A stretch of DNA of 64,000 bases from Cyprinodon diabolis (lineage: Eukaryota > Chordata > Actinopteri > Cyprinodontiformes > Cyprinodontidae), in contig CM060075.1 of the NCBI GenBank assembly GCA_030533445.1, forward strand, positions 34,177,196-34,241,195. The letters are read 5' to 3'. Both the position numbers and the translations under genes were made by a program. Below are positions 51,001-63,213 of this stretch, piece by piece. The first letter of the stretch is position 1, and the number at the start of each line of letters is the position of its first letter. The notes under the pieces are model-generated. The model was not told the DNA's origin. It saw only the letters and a program-made list of their open reading frames with translations, and did no database searches.

Positions 51001-52080
51001 GCACTATGCTCTCTGGATGATTTGCAGCAGTCTGGATTGGTCCCATTAAGGTTGTCTTACGGAGGTGTGAGATGACAGAGCAACTGCAGGCCCTGACAGC
51101 TCCGTGTGTGTTCCCATGTGTGCACAAGCATGAGAGAGAGGAAGAGAACGAGAGGACCCCTGCAGCTTACAACCGGATACACCTTCATATGACAGAGGAT
51201 GTAGGAGACCCTCATTCATGCCAAAGACCCTCTCAAACTCCCAGTGAGCTTCTCAGTAAGTTTAACTTTATAGCATACCATGACAAAGACCATAAAAATA
51301 CACATACATGCATGGATAGTAGCAGCTGGTGTTTACCCCTGGTGTGAGAAAGGCCTTTCAGCTTCCAACTCATTCACTCCTACCACCTCACTAATTTAAT
51401 TAGGTCACCCCAGGCTCTGGAGGAACGAAGGTTAAAATGCATGCAGTGGCTCTTACTCTCATTCTCTGGGCTCTGCACACACACACAGAAAGAGAAATAT
51501 CTACTATTCTTCCCACTGGGAGTGAAGGAGCGAGGTGAGGCGATGACCCGCCCCAGTGTGGGTCACCTACATTTTCATTGCTCCCTCTATCTGCAGTGCG
51601 TGTGTTTTTGTGAGTGTATGTTTCGGAGGGCACCCACATGCGCTCATGCATGTAGGAGCTCTCTCAAGGGGTCTCCCCACCCCATCCGTGACCTGAGAGG
51701 GTGTGTGCACGTATGTGTGGAGGTTCAACTTTGCTCCACAGAGGCCACAGGGTGCAAGAAGTCTGAAACTTAAGCTAAAGGCGACTCAACTTAAGCTCAA
51801 TCGGGCCACGGTGTCAGGACTACAATGTAATCCATAGGGGCCTCTAGGGGCCACCAAGAATGCAGGGTTGCTGAGATTTTTTTTTCTTCTCTTTAAGGAA
51901 GAAAGCAGGAGTATGGAAGTAATTCAAGACCATTCCTATATGCATCTCAACCTGTATCTATTTCAACATTTATTCTTTTGAGTCTGGTAAGAGATTTCAA
52001 AACCATAAAGTAAGTCCAAAAAAGAAAATTTCTCATGGATTTTAATAAAAATTCCCGAATGCAAAAAGAAAACTAAAACT
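45095..52080. other. Long intronic stretch with simple repeats, no genes seen
   Basis: Moderately GC-rich, with a T16 run near 46251-46266, (CA)10 at 46683-46702, a G-rich run near 48182-48192, CA tracts near 48724-48742 and purine-rich 48370-48500. Frames at 45178-45556, 45647-46177, 48530-48902 and 51072-51773 have no domains and follow low-complexity composition. Confidence 0.45.
46683..46702. repeat. (CA)10 microsatellite
   Basis: Ten uninterrupted CA units. Confidence 0.95.
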
Positions 52081-52084
52081 ATGA

Positions 52085-52275
52085 ATCACCCTAAAGCTCC
52101 TATCTCCACTCTGACACATGGTGGAGTGAGCATTATGCTGTGGGGACACAGCGGGAGGACGAATGCAGCTAAAGTCTGGACAACAAATAGTTGGAGATTA
52201 AGGTGAATGTTCAAACTCCAACAGGAAAACAACTCTAACCAGAGTTGGAGAGATGGTACAATACACAACACTGCT
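52085..52275 (+). mobile_element. Tc1-like transposon fragment
   Basis: CTCCACTCTGACACATGGTG, GAGTGAGCATTATGCTGTGG and GGACACAGCG match the conserved TVKHGGGSIMLWG-encoding stretch of fish Tc1-like transposases. About 50 bases later the match fades. The frame is broken. Confidence 0.55.
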
Positions 52276-52279
52276 GCAA

Positions 52280-54375
52280 AAGCAACGGTTTGAAAATCCT
52301 TTATGTTAGGAAGGGTTTACTGCTTGCTTTATTGTACATAAAAATGTCGCTAAACTCACTATATAATCATTCAAAGAATGTCTTTACTGTATTTTAATAA
52401 TGTGACGGCCTTAAACCGAGGCACAAATAACAAAAAACCCTAATTAAATGAAAATGTTAACTTTGCGTTTTGTTTATAAAGACTGAAAACAAGTGAAAGA
52501 GCAGCCAAAGAGCTTTGGAGCCTGACAAGCATTGCATCAGCACCACTTTAAAGGATCATGATGTCTGGCTCCTTCAATGTTAAGCATGGGGAAAATAAAG
52601 ATGGTTAAGAATAATTTTCAGCAGTTTATACATTTAAATATACTCTGCTGTAAAAACATCTGGGGGAAAAAAAGCTAGTTCCTGAAAAAAATATTTAGAT
52701 TCCAAAGTCTTCCAAGGGTATGTTTAGGCCTTGTGCATCTGCAGCAGTGCTTAATCCACCATTGGAAATGGGAGCCTGGCTTCCATTCGGTTTCCCCACA
52801 GGATCCCAGCAATTCTACCAGATCCAACATTCCCTGCGCCTCCGACTGCACTGGAACGCATCTTGAAGCTATTTGAGGTTCGAAACCCTATTCTGCTCCT
52901 TCTCTCTACTTTCCTGTTCTCTCTTTTTTGCTCTTTACTACTAAAACGTGCCTTTGCTCTCGTCCAGAGGGAGATTTAAAGCTTTCAGGGTTAAAAGTGC
53001 TGGGGGAACCAGTCCTAGCTAGACTCCATGGGGGCTTCAGAGCCCCCACATGCTGGTAAGATAAAAAAAGAAGGCAATGTCTGTCCCTAAAAGAACGACA
53101 GGCAGAGAGTGAGGCAGGCTAATGCACACCTTCCATGCACACAAACCCCTCAGGGTCATCAAAAACCCCTCACTCCCGTCAGGATATTGAAGAGCATCAT
53201 TGCCAATATTCCAGAGATGATAGCTTTGCCAGATTGTGCGTGTGGGTGTGTGTGTATGTGAGTATGCGATGACTATGTGTGGGCGTGTGCTTGAGCACGT
53301 CCGTGTGCGCACCTCGCCACTTCTCTTCCTCTTTATTTTCCAAAGAGAGGCCTTTTCAAAAGTCACCCGGGTGCATTCAAGAGAGAGAGAGAGGGGGGGC
53401 TGCTGTCTAATTCATGCAGGTTAAGTGTTTTAAAGTTGCTTTCCTCGTTTACCTGCTGGGACTGCGCTCCCCCCTTTCCTTCTCTATCACTTTTATCACG
53501 ACTTCTATCCGTTTTGTCCTTCACTTTGTCCCTCCACACCTGCCTCCTGTCGCTGCTCTCACTCCTTCTCTTTCTTTTCATCTTTTATTTCCACTCATCC
53601 CTCTCACTTTCATTTTTTTCCCCCCCTCATCTGTCCCTCATCCTCGCTCTCTCCATCTCTGCCTCTCTCGTAGCGTTTGAAGCCGAGTGTTTGTCTCCGG
53701 GGCTGGGTGATTGACAGCTGAGAGAGAGCCAGGCAGCTCTCTGGTGACAGATAAGGACTTTGGCTCTATTACTCACTGGGTCCAACACACACAGACACAA
53801 ACATTTCCGCACACATATAGAGACTCACACACACTCTGGGTCCCATGCTGCTCCCAGAGTTCGGCGGGAAGCAGCAGAACCTATTTGCATTAGGAAGCAG
53901 AGTGTAAAATAAATAAAGAATTGGATGAATCGAGGAATAAATAGACAGGAGACGCTGCTGAGGGATGAGTGGGACTGATGTGTGTGTGCGCCCATGCTCT
54001 GTTTTTTTTTTCTAACCTCCCGAGTGGGGAGAGCAGCCATGCAGCAAGAGAAACACCCTGTTGAACACACACATATGCATACCAACTCACACAAAGTCAA
54101 ATATAAATGAAAGGATTCAACAAAGCCAGAATCATAATGGTAATGAAAAAAGAAAGAATCTAAAAATACTTTTTTTTTTTTTTTTTTTTATTCAAACCTT
54201 TGTTTTAAGGGACTCCAGGGAGTCCATCCGCTGCTGATGAACAAAAACTACTGATGAGGGGGGTATAAAGATAGTTCTTCCTTTCTATTCTTCTAAAATA
54301 TCCCTTTAAAAGCACAAGGGTCTCAAGTTTGCAAAGGGAAGTATAAAAGTTACAAAAGGATTCAGTTTTCCTTTA
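52280..54375. other. Intronic stretch with pyrimidine- and purine-rich tracts
   Basis: 53440-53690 is strongly pyrimidine-rich on the plus strand (CTCTCACTTTC, CCCCCCTCATC). T20 lies at 54171-54190. The frames at 53037-54100 are low-complexity Ser/Leu or Arg/Lys strings. No exon. Confidence 0.45.
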
Positions 54376-54379
54376 AAAA

Positions 54380-54660
54380 CTTATTTGCACCTGAAAAGTG
54401 TGACCTTGATTTGTATTTCAGCCCTAAAAGTGATTACTTTTGAAAACAATCATTAGCTGCCATTACAACTCTACGTCTAAAAGTTGAGATTCTACCAGCT
54501 TAAAACACCTGGAGACATTCTTGTCTTTTTTCTAGGGAAGATACTTCAAGATCAATCAGGTTTAATGGAAGCTTTCTACTAAGATTTCCCTCCATTAAGC
54601 TCCGATCCACTTTACAAATTTCCCGTGTCAACCATTTGGAGGAAACTGCTGTGGTATTCT
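54380..54660 (-). mobile_element. Tc1-like transposon remnant, inverted
   Basis: On the plus strand GATTTGTATTTCAGCCCTAA, GCTGCCATTACAACTCTACG, GATTCTACCAGCTTAAAACA and CACCTGGAGACATTCTTGTC correspond, in reverse complement, to the end of the same Tc1-like gene and its arm. It is the only copy seen in this orientation. Confidence 0.5.
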
Positions 54661-54814
54661 TTTAAAAGTGACATTTCTCTGGTCCCTTTTTTCTTAAATG
54701 CAAAGTTTTCTTTTATTTTCTTTCACTTTACAATTGCTCTGGTTTCTTTTGTAAGACATAAAAGTCTGTTTGGTAATAATTTGAGAAAATGTGAAGGATG
54801 CTGATAAGGATTCT

Positions 54815-54935
54815 CAGTCATCCAGGTGATAGTCATTCCGTAAAAGTTCAAAAAAAGTCCACTGGACTTGGTTTCCAAGATTTGAAGACGTTTCGCCACC
54901 TCTCCAGGAAGCTTTCTCAATTCAAATGTCTGGGA
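54815..54935. repeat. High-copy fish interspersed repeat fragment
   Basis: CTCAGTCATCCAGGTGATAG, GTCCACTGGACTTGGTTTCC and GAAGACGTTTCGCCACCTCT, then CCAGGAAGCTTTCTCAATTC match a very common fish repeat with the core GACGTTTCGCCTCTCATCC. I cannot assign its superfamily with confidence. Confidence 0.5.
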
Positions 54936-54939
54936 CAAT

Positions 54940-56510
54940 GTGAAGGAGTTCAATAGGTAAAGAAAATATAATAATGTTGCTTTCAGGAGAGGGGGGGTCA
55001 AAGGTGATGCTTTTGGTGGCAGGTTGATTGACAGTTGAAAATGGTGCATAAACAGATGTAACATCCCAGATATAGACAGTGAAGAGAGAAAAAAATGAAT
55101 AAGATCAGGAAGAGAGAGAAAATAGGGATTAGAAAACAGCAGCAGAAAATATTTCCGAGAAATGAGGCAAGCAGAGACTGATGAGGATACAGATAAAAGA
55201 TCACGAGATACACGCTGAGCTACAGGTGTGAGCGGTAGGAGGGAAAGACACGAGTAAGGGGGGTAATTAGGGCGATCTCCAGCTGAGGATGGTGGCAGGT
55301 GAAAAGGACAAACAGAGCCAAAAAGAAAAAAAAAGAAGAATAGTGTTGAGGGGAGATGGATGGGTGGCGCAGCAGATGAAGGGTGGGAGGCAATGACGCT
55401 GCGACATTGTCGAGCAAAGGCATAACTAAAGCGATGGCAGGCTCAGCGTGAGGGATAGGGGTGGGGAGGGCAGCCCGGAGGACAGAAGTTTGAAAAAGTG
55501 AGGAGAGAAAGGAGGAGAGCGAGGTGACAGAGATAGACGCAGAGCATGAAAATGGCCTTTGTCATGTCTTTTCGAGCACATCGCCCAAAGACAAAGGGAG
55601 CTGCATTTTGCCAGCATCACTTAGACGACAATAGCTGTTTGTCTCATCATCGCAGAGAAGAAAGGAGGGGAAAGACTGTTCTTCGTGTCTTTTCCGTCCC
55701 ATTTCTGTCCTCATTCTGCTCCTCTAAACTCCTCATCCATCTAAAAACACCCTATAAACATCCCCTCTCTCCCACGGCATGCCTCAACTCCAGCCCAGCA
55801 CTGTCAGCTCTGAGTGGGTGCAGAGAGACACCACCTCCCCCAATCCCCTTATTATGTGAGGTTGGAGGTTAAGGGTCACGCTTGAGTGCTGATGGTGCAT
55901 CCAGCCATACAAAGCAGATTAACACACACATTGAGGGAGCGAGCAGTGGTATGTCAAACCTCTGGACCCCTTCCCCCTCTCCTAGCTCACAGCTTGTTTC
56001 AGGGTCTAACATCTCATTGGGTGAGACGCTATCATATGTTGCTGTTTGCGCCAATGAGAGGTCAATCCCCCTAGTTGTACTTGTGGTCAACGGTCAAACC
56101 ACCTCTCCCCACAGTCACTGCCTGGTTAGTATTCAAAGTCAACAAATTGCAGATTAACAGAGAGCATCTATTGGTTTGCTCCCTGACTTTGATCCCTATT
56201 ATAGACTAAAATGCTTTTGGATGTTTTTTTATGTGCTTAACACACATTTATTTAATAATTCGCATTTAAAGATGCAATAAATAGTTTACAGGTTTTTCTG
56301 TTTGCATTTAGTCAATACATATTGTGATTTCTCAGAACTTTTACACTAATAAATACTGGATTTTGTAACACATTGGTATTCTACGATACCATTTAAACCA
56401 TTAATTTACTGAGATAAAAACTATTAGAAGTAAAGAAAGTTTGAACTTTCACCAAGATAGGTATGCAAGGCAGCACTTTTTTATTTTAGAAAGTCAGACT
56501 TTAAGACTCC
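54940..56510. other. Intronic stretch, purine-rich, no genes seen
   Basis: 55075-55530 is strongly purine-rich on the plus strand (GAAGAGAGAAAAAAATG, GAGGAGAGAAAGGAGGAGAG). Frames at 54998-56157 lack domains. Confidence 0.45.
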
Positions 56511-56950
56511 CTGCCGACTTTCCGTGTCCCTCCAGTTAGGGAGTCAATGTCTGCCTCAAGCAAATGAGTTCACTTATCTTTAAGATGTCTGGTTCGGGAA
56601 CCTCAGTGTCTCAGCTTTGCTTTTTGAAGATGATGTAGAGTTGCTGGGGTCTTTAAGCCATGACCTTCCCTATGGGCTTGAGTGGTTTGCAGCTGAGTGT
56701 GTGAAGTAGGAAGGGTTGGGTGTCAGTCTCTGCCTCAAGCCAAGAAGTTCAAGTATCTTGGTGTGTTGTACACGAGCAATGGCAGGATAAAGCATGGATT
56801 GGATGGATCTTTTGGTCTGCAGCAGTAAAGACAATATTGCCTCTGGGTGTCTCTATACCACAATAATCAGAACGTGGATCAGGAGACCCTGGAGCACAAC
56901 CAAAAACTTTCCATTCTAGTCTGGATCCCTAAGAGTTTTGTGTAAAGTGC
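56511..56950 (+). mobile_element. Decayed LINE reverse-transcriptase remnants, two overlapping pieces
   Basis: GTCTCTGCCTCAAGCCAAGA, AGTTCAAGTATCTTGGTGTG and TTGTACACGAGCAATGGCAG (56727-56785) encode a decayed LPQ-x-K-x-FKYLGV-type string, the familiar C-terminal reverse-transcriptase region of fish non-LTR elements. A second, more decayed start of the same segment lies at 56535-56580 (GTCTGCCTCAAGCAAATGAG). Between them TGGTTTGCAGCTGAGTGTGT also fits the upstream part of the same gene. Many stops; dead. Confidence 0.55.
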
Positions 56951-56954
56951 CATT

Positions 56955-59635
56955 AAGGAAAGGACATTCTTAGTTTGTCACATTTGCTTGACTTTTTTCC
57001 TCATTTTACCCTTGACAATTTGTCCCACTCCAATATATGTGATGTATGTGATGAACATTTTGAACGGAAACTAAAATCTCGATTACAATGCAAATTGTAG
57101 TTGACAATATAGAAATTGATTGATTGATTGTTCTACACATTTTTAAAAGAGATGTCTCTCAGATAATGGTGTAGAAATTTCAAAAATGTACCAAAATAAA
57201 CAAACCTTAGACAGTTGAGGCGATAACTTTAGAATTAACAACACCTCAAAATACGAAGAAAGGTGTTTCTGAGTCATCAATTATTTAACTTTCATGTTCA
57301 AAATTCATTCAAGTACATCACTTTTACTTTTACTTTTTCTCTTTATTTAATGCTGTGTGCATACAGATAAAGAAGCAAAAAAATAATAATAATTGTATGT
57401 GGACCTGCATAAAAATGACTTAAATAATCAGCATTATCTTTGCATGGATATAAACTCTAAGCCCTCAGCTTTTTATTTCATTCTACAAGCTCATTTGCCT
57501 TCAAGTCCTGTTTTCTCGGCAAAATGTAGCGGCAATTAGACTAATTTTGGATGCTGGCATTTTCTTGTGTTTGCTCCTTGTTATCTTAGCTATGTTTTAA
57601 TAATTTTGATTCAGCCCTGTAATCTGAATCTTGCATGGTAGAGAATCTGGTCTACATCTCAGATCGTTGCTCTTTTGAGAAGGATTTAATGGTTTTCTTC
57701 TCTAAGAAACATGTTTGTTGTAACTGCCCATAGAACTTTTAAATGCTTTTAAATTGATTTCTGGAGGAATTCGATTATATCTTTCATGGGAAAACAGCTG
57801 AGTTTGCTTAGAACTGCCTTTGGCTTCTATGGTAATACCCTAAACTGAACCGACTTGACTTGCAGATGCCCAGCTATCTATTTCTGGGTTTTGTTTTGTT
57901 TGTTCATTCTTTATTGTTTCAGAAGGATGACGAATAAAGAAAAACCTTGTTTAGGGAGAAAAAAGAGATTCAAACTACATTAGAGAGCCACAACAACCAC
58001 TGCAAAGGAAACAAAGTCAAACTGTTTCCAATAAAGTTTTTCCATGAGGTGGTCGATATACCACTACTCCACTGAGTCAAGAAAAGGGACCTGATATGGG
58101 GAATTAGTTTAAACAAGTTAATTAGCATTGGAAACAGCTTGAATTTTGCTCGCTTGATTTTCAAAAAAAAAGGAATACCAACTGAGAAAAATATGTTTGA
58201 GGAATATTCAGCCCAGGGAAGAATGTAAAACAACAGCAGATCAATTTCTATGTTCTTTATTTGTGCTGTTGATCTGTGTGTGAGGTCCTGTTTCTGATCT
58301 GGCATCAGCGGGCAGCTCTGCCAGTGTGTTTAGAAGTGTTAAATGCCCCCCTGACCCGCTGCAGTCTGTTATTAGACCCTCCAGACTGCCAGCACAGCTA
58401 GCTCATGCTGGCACTGGTGCCCACGCCTGGCAACAGCCACAGATCATTCAAGAATGCAACCGCACATGTGCAAACACTTACACGGACATGCACACACCCG
58501 GCGGGCGATCATCGGAGGGTGAATAGCCGGTGATCTTCCTCCTCCTTCCGCCTTATCAGAGAGTCGCGTTCCGCCTTAGCCGTGCATACTGTACAGTCAT
58601 TAATCATGATTCTCATTAATTATCTATGCGCCCGGCTGGCTAATTAACACATCAGCTCAAGCAGAACTAATGCCGCATGCTAGTTCACCTCCCACTCACA
58701 CCCAGTAGTTCCCAACCCACAAACACTCACTCACTCACACACCCTAAACTTAACTTCAATTTAGCTGTGAGGGGGAGACTGACTTGTAAGAAAAAGATAT
58801 ATCCCTCGACAAAAATACAACACAGGGCGACAGATGGGGCAGCCTCTAGCAGCGGTCCGAAGAAACGCCCGGCCTGGGTTTCTCTCGCTCCTCATGTTTG
58901 ATGTTTTCAGTTGGGATTTACATCTCCCCAGAGCTGCATTTATTATTGTTGTTGTGTTGTTTTAGGCGTTGTTGCTGTCCATTACCCCCAGCCTATTACA
59001 ACAAGCCCTAATGAAACAACAGGAATTCTAATGGTCACCACAGACAAGAAGGCAAAGCAGAGATCCCAGCCTATACATGCTAAACTAAAAGGCCCATTGT
59101 GTCTTCAAACAGATAATGGGTTATTTTGCATGATCAGTGTTTTGTTTTTTAAATGATTCGGCTGTTGAGCAATGTTCTATGGAGCGGATATTTAGCATTA
59201 CAACACTCATTTACATGCTTCCAAAAGCTGTTTTTTTTTTAACCTTACTCCCCCTCCCTGAAAGAAACCCCACAGAAAATGCAAATAAGGCCCATTTCCA
59301 TTAGCTGGATTGGAGCAAACAAACAAGGCTGCAGTGTGGCATCTAGAAGGCGGTGTTACAGACTGGGTTTAGAGGTCAGAACAAACAAAACAAACAGGCT
59401 TGGCTCCAGTGAAAAAGAATCTCGACCAATGATTCATCTCCTGAAATAGAACAGCTTCTGTAAACAGCATCAGTGAATCTTCAAGGTGTATGGAGAGGAA
59501 GGGATTGAGGAGGTGGGGTTATATAAATTGATTTTGCTGGTCTTTAAATGTTTAAAATCAGTTATTTTATTTATTCAATTTGTTTAAACAAAAAAAAAAA
59601 AGGAATTTTTAGACTTGTATATTAGATGCTGAGAT
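56955..59635. other. AT-rich intronic stretch, no genes seen
   Basis: Includes a short ATTG run at 57117-57130, CA- and CTCA-rich 58690-58745 and A12 near 59589. Frames at 57970-58305 and 58326-59156 have no domains. A possible conserved patch at 58585-58665 is listed separately. Confidence 0.45.
58585..58665. promoter_or_regulatory. Candidate conserved non-coding element (TAATTA cluster)
   Basis: GTCATTAATCATGATTCTCA, TTAATTATCTATGCGCCCGG and CTGGCTAATTAACACATCAG place several homeodomain-like words within 70 non-repetitive bases and retain CpGs. Of all the patches in the window this looks most like a developmental enhancer core. Unverified. Confidence 0.3.
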
Positions 59636-59639
59636 TTTT

Positions 59640-59815
59640 CCTTAGACTATCTGAAAGTGCACCTATAGGCTAGTTTAACTTGGGATCTTTCTGCATGGAG
59701 TTTGCGTGTTCTCCCAGAGCATGTTTGGGTTCTCTCCGGGTACTCCGGCTTCCTCCCACAATCCAAAAACATGACTGTTAGTTTAATTGGTGCTCAAAAA
59801 TGTCCAGTGACAGAA
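59640..59815 (+). repeat. LINE-derived interspersed repeat fragment
   Basis: GCATGGAGTTTGCGTGTTCT, CCGGGTACTCCGGCTTCCTC and CCACAATCCAAAAACATGAC, then TTAGTTTAATTGGT match a block that in fish genomes normally precedes the tail seen at 4250 and 32095. The downstream tail is missing here. Confidence 0.65.
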
Positions 59816-59819
59816 AAGT

Positions 59820-62800
59820 AACAAATGGCGACTGTGCTGCCATAGGGTTTTTATATTTGTTTTTTTTTTTTTCCAAAGTGATCCAGCATGATAAGGACAA
59901 CCTTTTTTTAAGTTAATTCCCTCAGTAGCTTTGCAAGTAGATTCAATGTTGGACCAAAAGTTGCACTGCAGGGGCTGATCCTGCTGGAGCAGGAAATCTC
60001 AGACTTGGAAAATGAGACTCGTTGAGACTTTAAAAGGTTTAACTAAAGCTAAACAAAAACCAAACACACAAACATATGATGTTGTCTCAGGGCTGTGGTC
60101 TGCAACCTCGGACTCTATAGCCAACTGTGGTTCCTTAGTTCCACTATACCCCAGTGTCAAAAACAAAAAATGTACATTACATTAAAAATTTCTATACCTG
60201 AAACAAAAGGATAGACTCCCTACATTATGTTTACGTGGTTTATTCACCATAATGATGCTAATGCAAAGGGAGCAGCATTTAGGTCAGGCTGCTTATGTCT
60301 ACTCAGCCGTATAAAGCACATTATTAACAGAAGTATGAACTGATACAACATTTTTCACTGTTTGAGTAGCAGCTCACTTTTAAAACAACATTTTTGGCTA
60401 TAAATATGTTAGTTGTTCTGTAAAATGCACCAGAAAGTAGAGTTTTGAACTTCATTTGCTACTTACTAGATTTCGAGCCAGCAGGGCGGGGTATAATAAG
60501 TCCTGAAATTGGTATCTTATTCGTAGTTTAATATATTGGGCAAAAATTAAAGTGCTATTTCAATTTGTCAAAGGATTACATTTGATCATTTGTCAAACTT
60601 GAAATTATTAGCTTTACAGCATAGCTTAACTTGTATAGAGCCATTCGTCTATTTGTGATTATCGGGCAAAAAAAGTTATTTGGACATAGCTAGCAGCCAG
60701 GCCTTTTCAAATTATAGTTCTTTAATTTTAAAATTAAAACATCTTTAAAAGTATTCTTCACAGTTTATCCCTTTCCTCTATTTTATTACCTTAAAAAATA
60801 CTATGAAATACATCTTCAAATAAAACGTGTTTAATTAGCAATTGTGTAAACAAGATCAAATTTAAATAGTCCACTTGGGTATAATTGTATATCTGTATGG
60901 AAAGTTCTACTACTCTAGACTGACTGCCTGGTTGTACTTTGTAATCATGCCTGATAGACAATTACATGTAGATGATCTTTGTAGAAATGTAAATCCTTTT
61001 TCAAATATATATTTTTATCCAAGTCGTTTAACAGATGCTTTAAAATTATGCATTTTGTCATTTACACGACTCCAAGTACATTTAAAGGCAAATGTGATAG
61101 GCACATTTCCATATTAACCCTTTAAAGTTTTGATATATATCAACTGCAGAACAAACTGTATTGTTGGTGTCTTTGTAATGATCATGTCTATACTTTTACA
61201 AAGGCTGATAGCATCATTTAAAGCATTGGTTTTAAAACTCCAAATGAGAAAAATTCATGAGACCGAAGATTGTAATTTAATGCAGCACTCAGAGGCCGCC
61301 GTGATTGAGAGCATAAAACTTTAGAAGACTTTACTGGAAGTTCAGGCTTTTAAGTAACCACACACTGATCAGAATCTAATCTTAATTCATCTTAATTTTT
61401 TGGAACTTTTGTTTTTATTTTGAGCATTAGACACTAATGAGGGCAGATCAGATAAAGAAGGGATGCTGAACGCTGCACACTGCTGGGAAATGTATCTACC
61501 GCATGTGGTTTTATACGCGGGTCCAGCCCCCACACTATTTACCCCCCTCTAATCTCCCATGAGGCCTTGGGCTGAAGTGGGATATGTGCCTGGGGGTAAA
61601 AATGGAGAGTAATTCACACTGAGACATAGAATTATAATGTTTCCACGCATGGAGGCTCTGAATAATTTACAGCTTTGAATGGCTTAACATCACTCTTCCT
61701 GCACACACACAGGCAGGTCTGCAGCCGAGCAGACTGGGGTGCAGATTTTGTCATTGCCCTCGCCTCAACGGTGCATCACTAAACACAGTTCCCCCGTCTC
61801 ACTCTTTCTGACAGCCGGTGCAGCTTGTAATTATGTCCCCTCTGAAACCAGGGCGGTAATCTAGCACACTTTTGGACTGCTTCTCTACCTCCCCCCCCAC
61901 CTCGACCTCTCGCGCGCACAACCTGCCCTTTTGGCTGAGCTCTGATTTCTTTATCTCAAATACTTCATATCTCTGTCCCTTTTCTATGGGCCAGGAGTCT
62001 GAATGAGAGCAAGGACGAGCAAGAGAAAGAGGCGCCCTGACATTAACGAGATTGCTCGTTAAGAAAAGGGAGACAGGGGGAGAAGGAGAAAGGAGGAGAA
62101 GGAGGGGAAGATGGAAAATGGAGTGGCTGTAATTGGGAGGTTTTTGAAAAGGAGAAAAAGAAAGAACAGAATTAGGTTTCCATCCAGGGTCTGTCTGAAG
62201 GTGTGTGTGCGTGTGTGTAAAGGAACAGGGGGGAACTAAATATAAGGTGAGAAAATGACTTTCTGGATTTCTCAAGTGGTGCTAAAGGTCAGACACATCT
62301 ATCAATCAGGTTCATTCAAAGAACCCGAGTCTGCTGCCCCCTACGCCTCCATCCCGCTGCTGACATCTTTTCTGCCGAGACAAAGAAACACTTTACAGAA
62401 TCGGGCTCCTGGAGAATATTTCTGCAGCGCTGTCAGCAGGCCCATTACAGAAATGCATTCCTTTGGCATTTCGCTTCTTGTTGAGCATAGAGGCCTGAAA
62501 GCTGCATCAAACCACACGCCCTCTGCAGAGACAGATTGGTTTATAGGAACATACAGGAGAGACAAGTTTGATCTGTAAGGGGTACAAATACTTTTCTTTT
62601 AAAAGACCACAGAATACATTTGAATACAAATTTTACTTCATCCTTATTCCTTTGAGAATACAGGGAAGGGAATGAGTGGTAGAGCTATATGGTTCTTCAA
62701 ATCTAGCATTTACATATACATTACGTATACATTTTTCACCTACCTAGGCTGATAAATTCAACTTATGACGAATAAACAAATTCCAATCCATAAATGTATA

Positions 62801-62995
62801 ATTACACTGGGTTCAGTTCTCGCCATAGTCATTCTAATCATATATAGACAATCTAAGCAAGTTCAATTCAACAAAACCCTTTCAAGTGTATACAATCCAG
62901 TTGACTGCATTAATGGCTTTGCAGCAATCCCTCATCCTGAGCAAGAATTTTGTGACAGTAGATACATTTTAGCATCCTTATGCGTCATTTATTTA
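59820..62995. other. Intronic stretch, no genes seen
   Basis: 60088-60135 (CAGGGCTGTGG, GCAACC, GGACTCTATAGCC) resembles a decayed hAT end, and 62870-62965 (TGCAGCAATCCCTCATCCTG) resembles part of a common fish interspersed repeat; neither has visible ends. 62030-62160 is purine-rich. The frames at 61799-62578 and 62765-63100 have no domains. Confidence 0.4.
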
Positions 62996-63004
62996 AGCCT
63001 TAGG

Positions 63005-63213
63005 CAGGGGTACGCAATGTCGGTCCTTGAGTGCCACTGTCCTGCAGCTTTTGCATGCCTCTCTGCTCCACCACATGCAAAACTAAGGACTTGTCGGTAA
63101 GTTCAAATGAGGCCTTGTCATAAGCCTTTCATTTCTTTCAAGAGTATTAAAGAGAGATGCATGCAAAAGCTGCAGGATAGTGGCACTAGAGGACCGACAT
63201 AACCTAACCCCGG
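63005..63213. mobile_element. Palindromic hAT-like MITE
   Basis: Two arms of about 47 bases (63020-63066 and 63152-63199) are inverted repeats with about 4 mismatches, sharing GTCGGTCC, GTGCCACT and CCTGCAGCTTTTGCATGC. The outer ends CAGGGGTACGCAAT and the complement of CCGGGGTTAGGTTAT are weaker. The layout fits a fold-back hAT MITE of fish. The flanking 8-mers (GCCTTAGG and TGTAAGGA or GTGTAAGG) do not clearly match. Confidence 0.7.

Noticed and set aside
60088..60135. hAT element end (CAGGGCTGTGG ... GCAACC)
   Set aside because: The start resembles common fish hAT ends, but no matching far end or target duplication was found.
61799..62275. 158-codon minus frame
   Set aside because: Ser/Pro/Leu-rich product of a plus-strand purine tract; no domain.
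62765..63100. 111-codon frame with a hydrophobic N-terminal stretch
   Set aside because: It runs from unique sequence through a repeat-like block into the palindromic MITE, so it is a chance reading frame.
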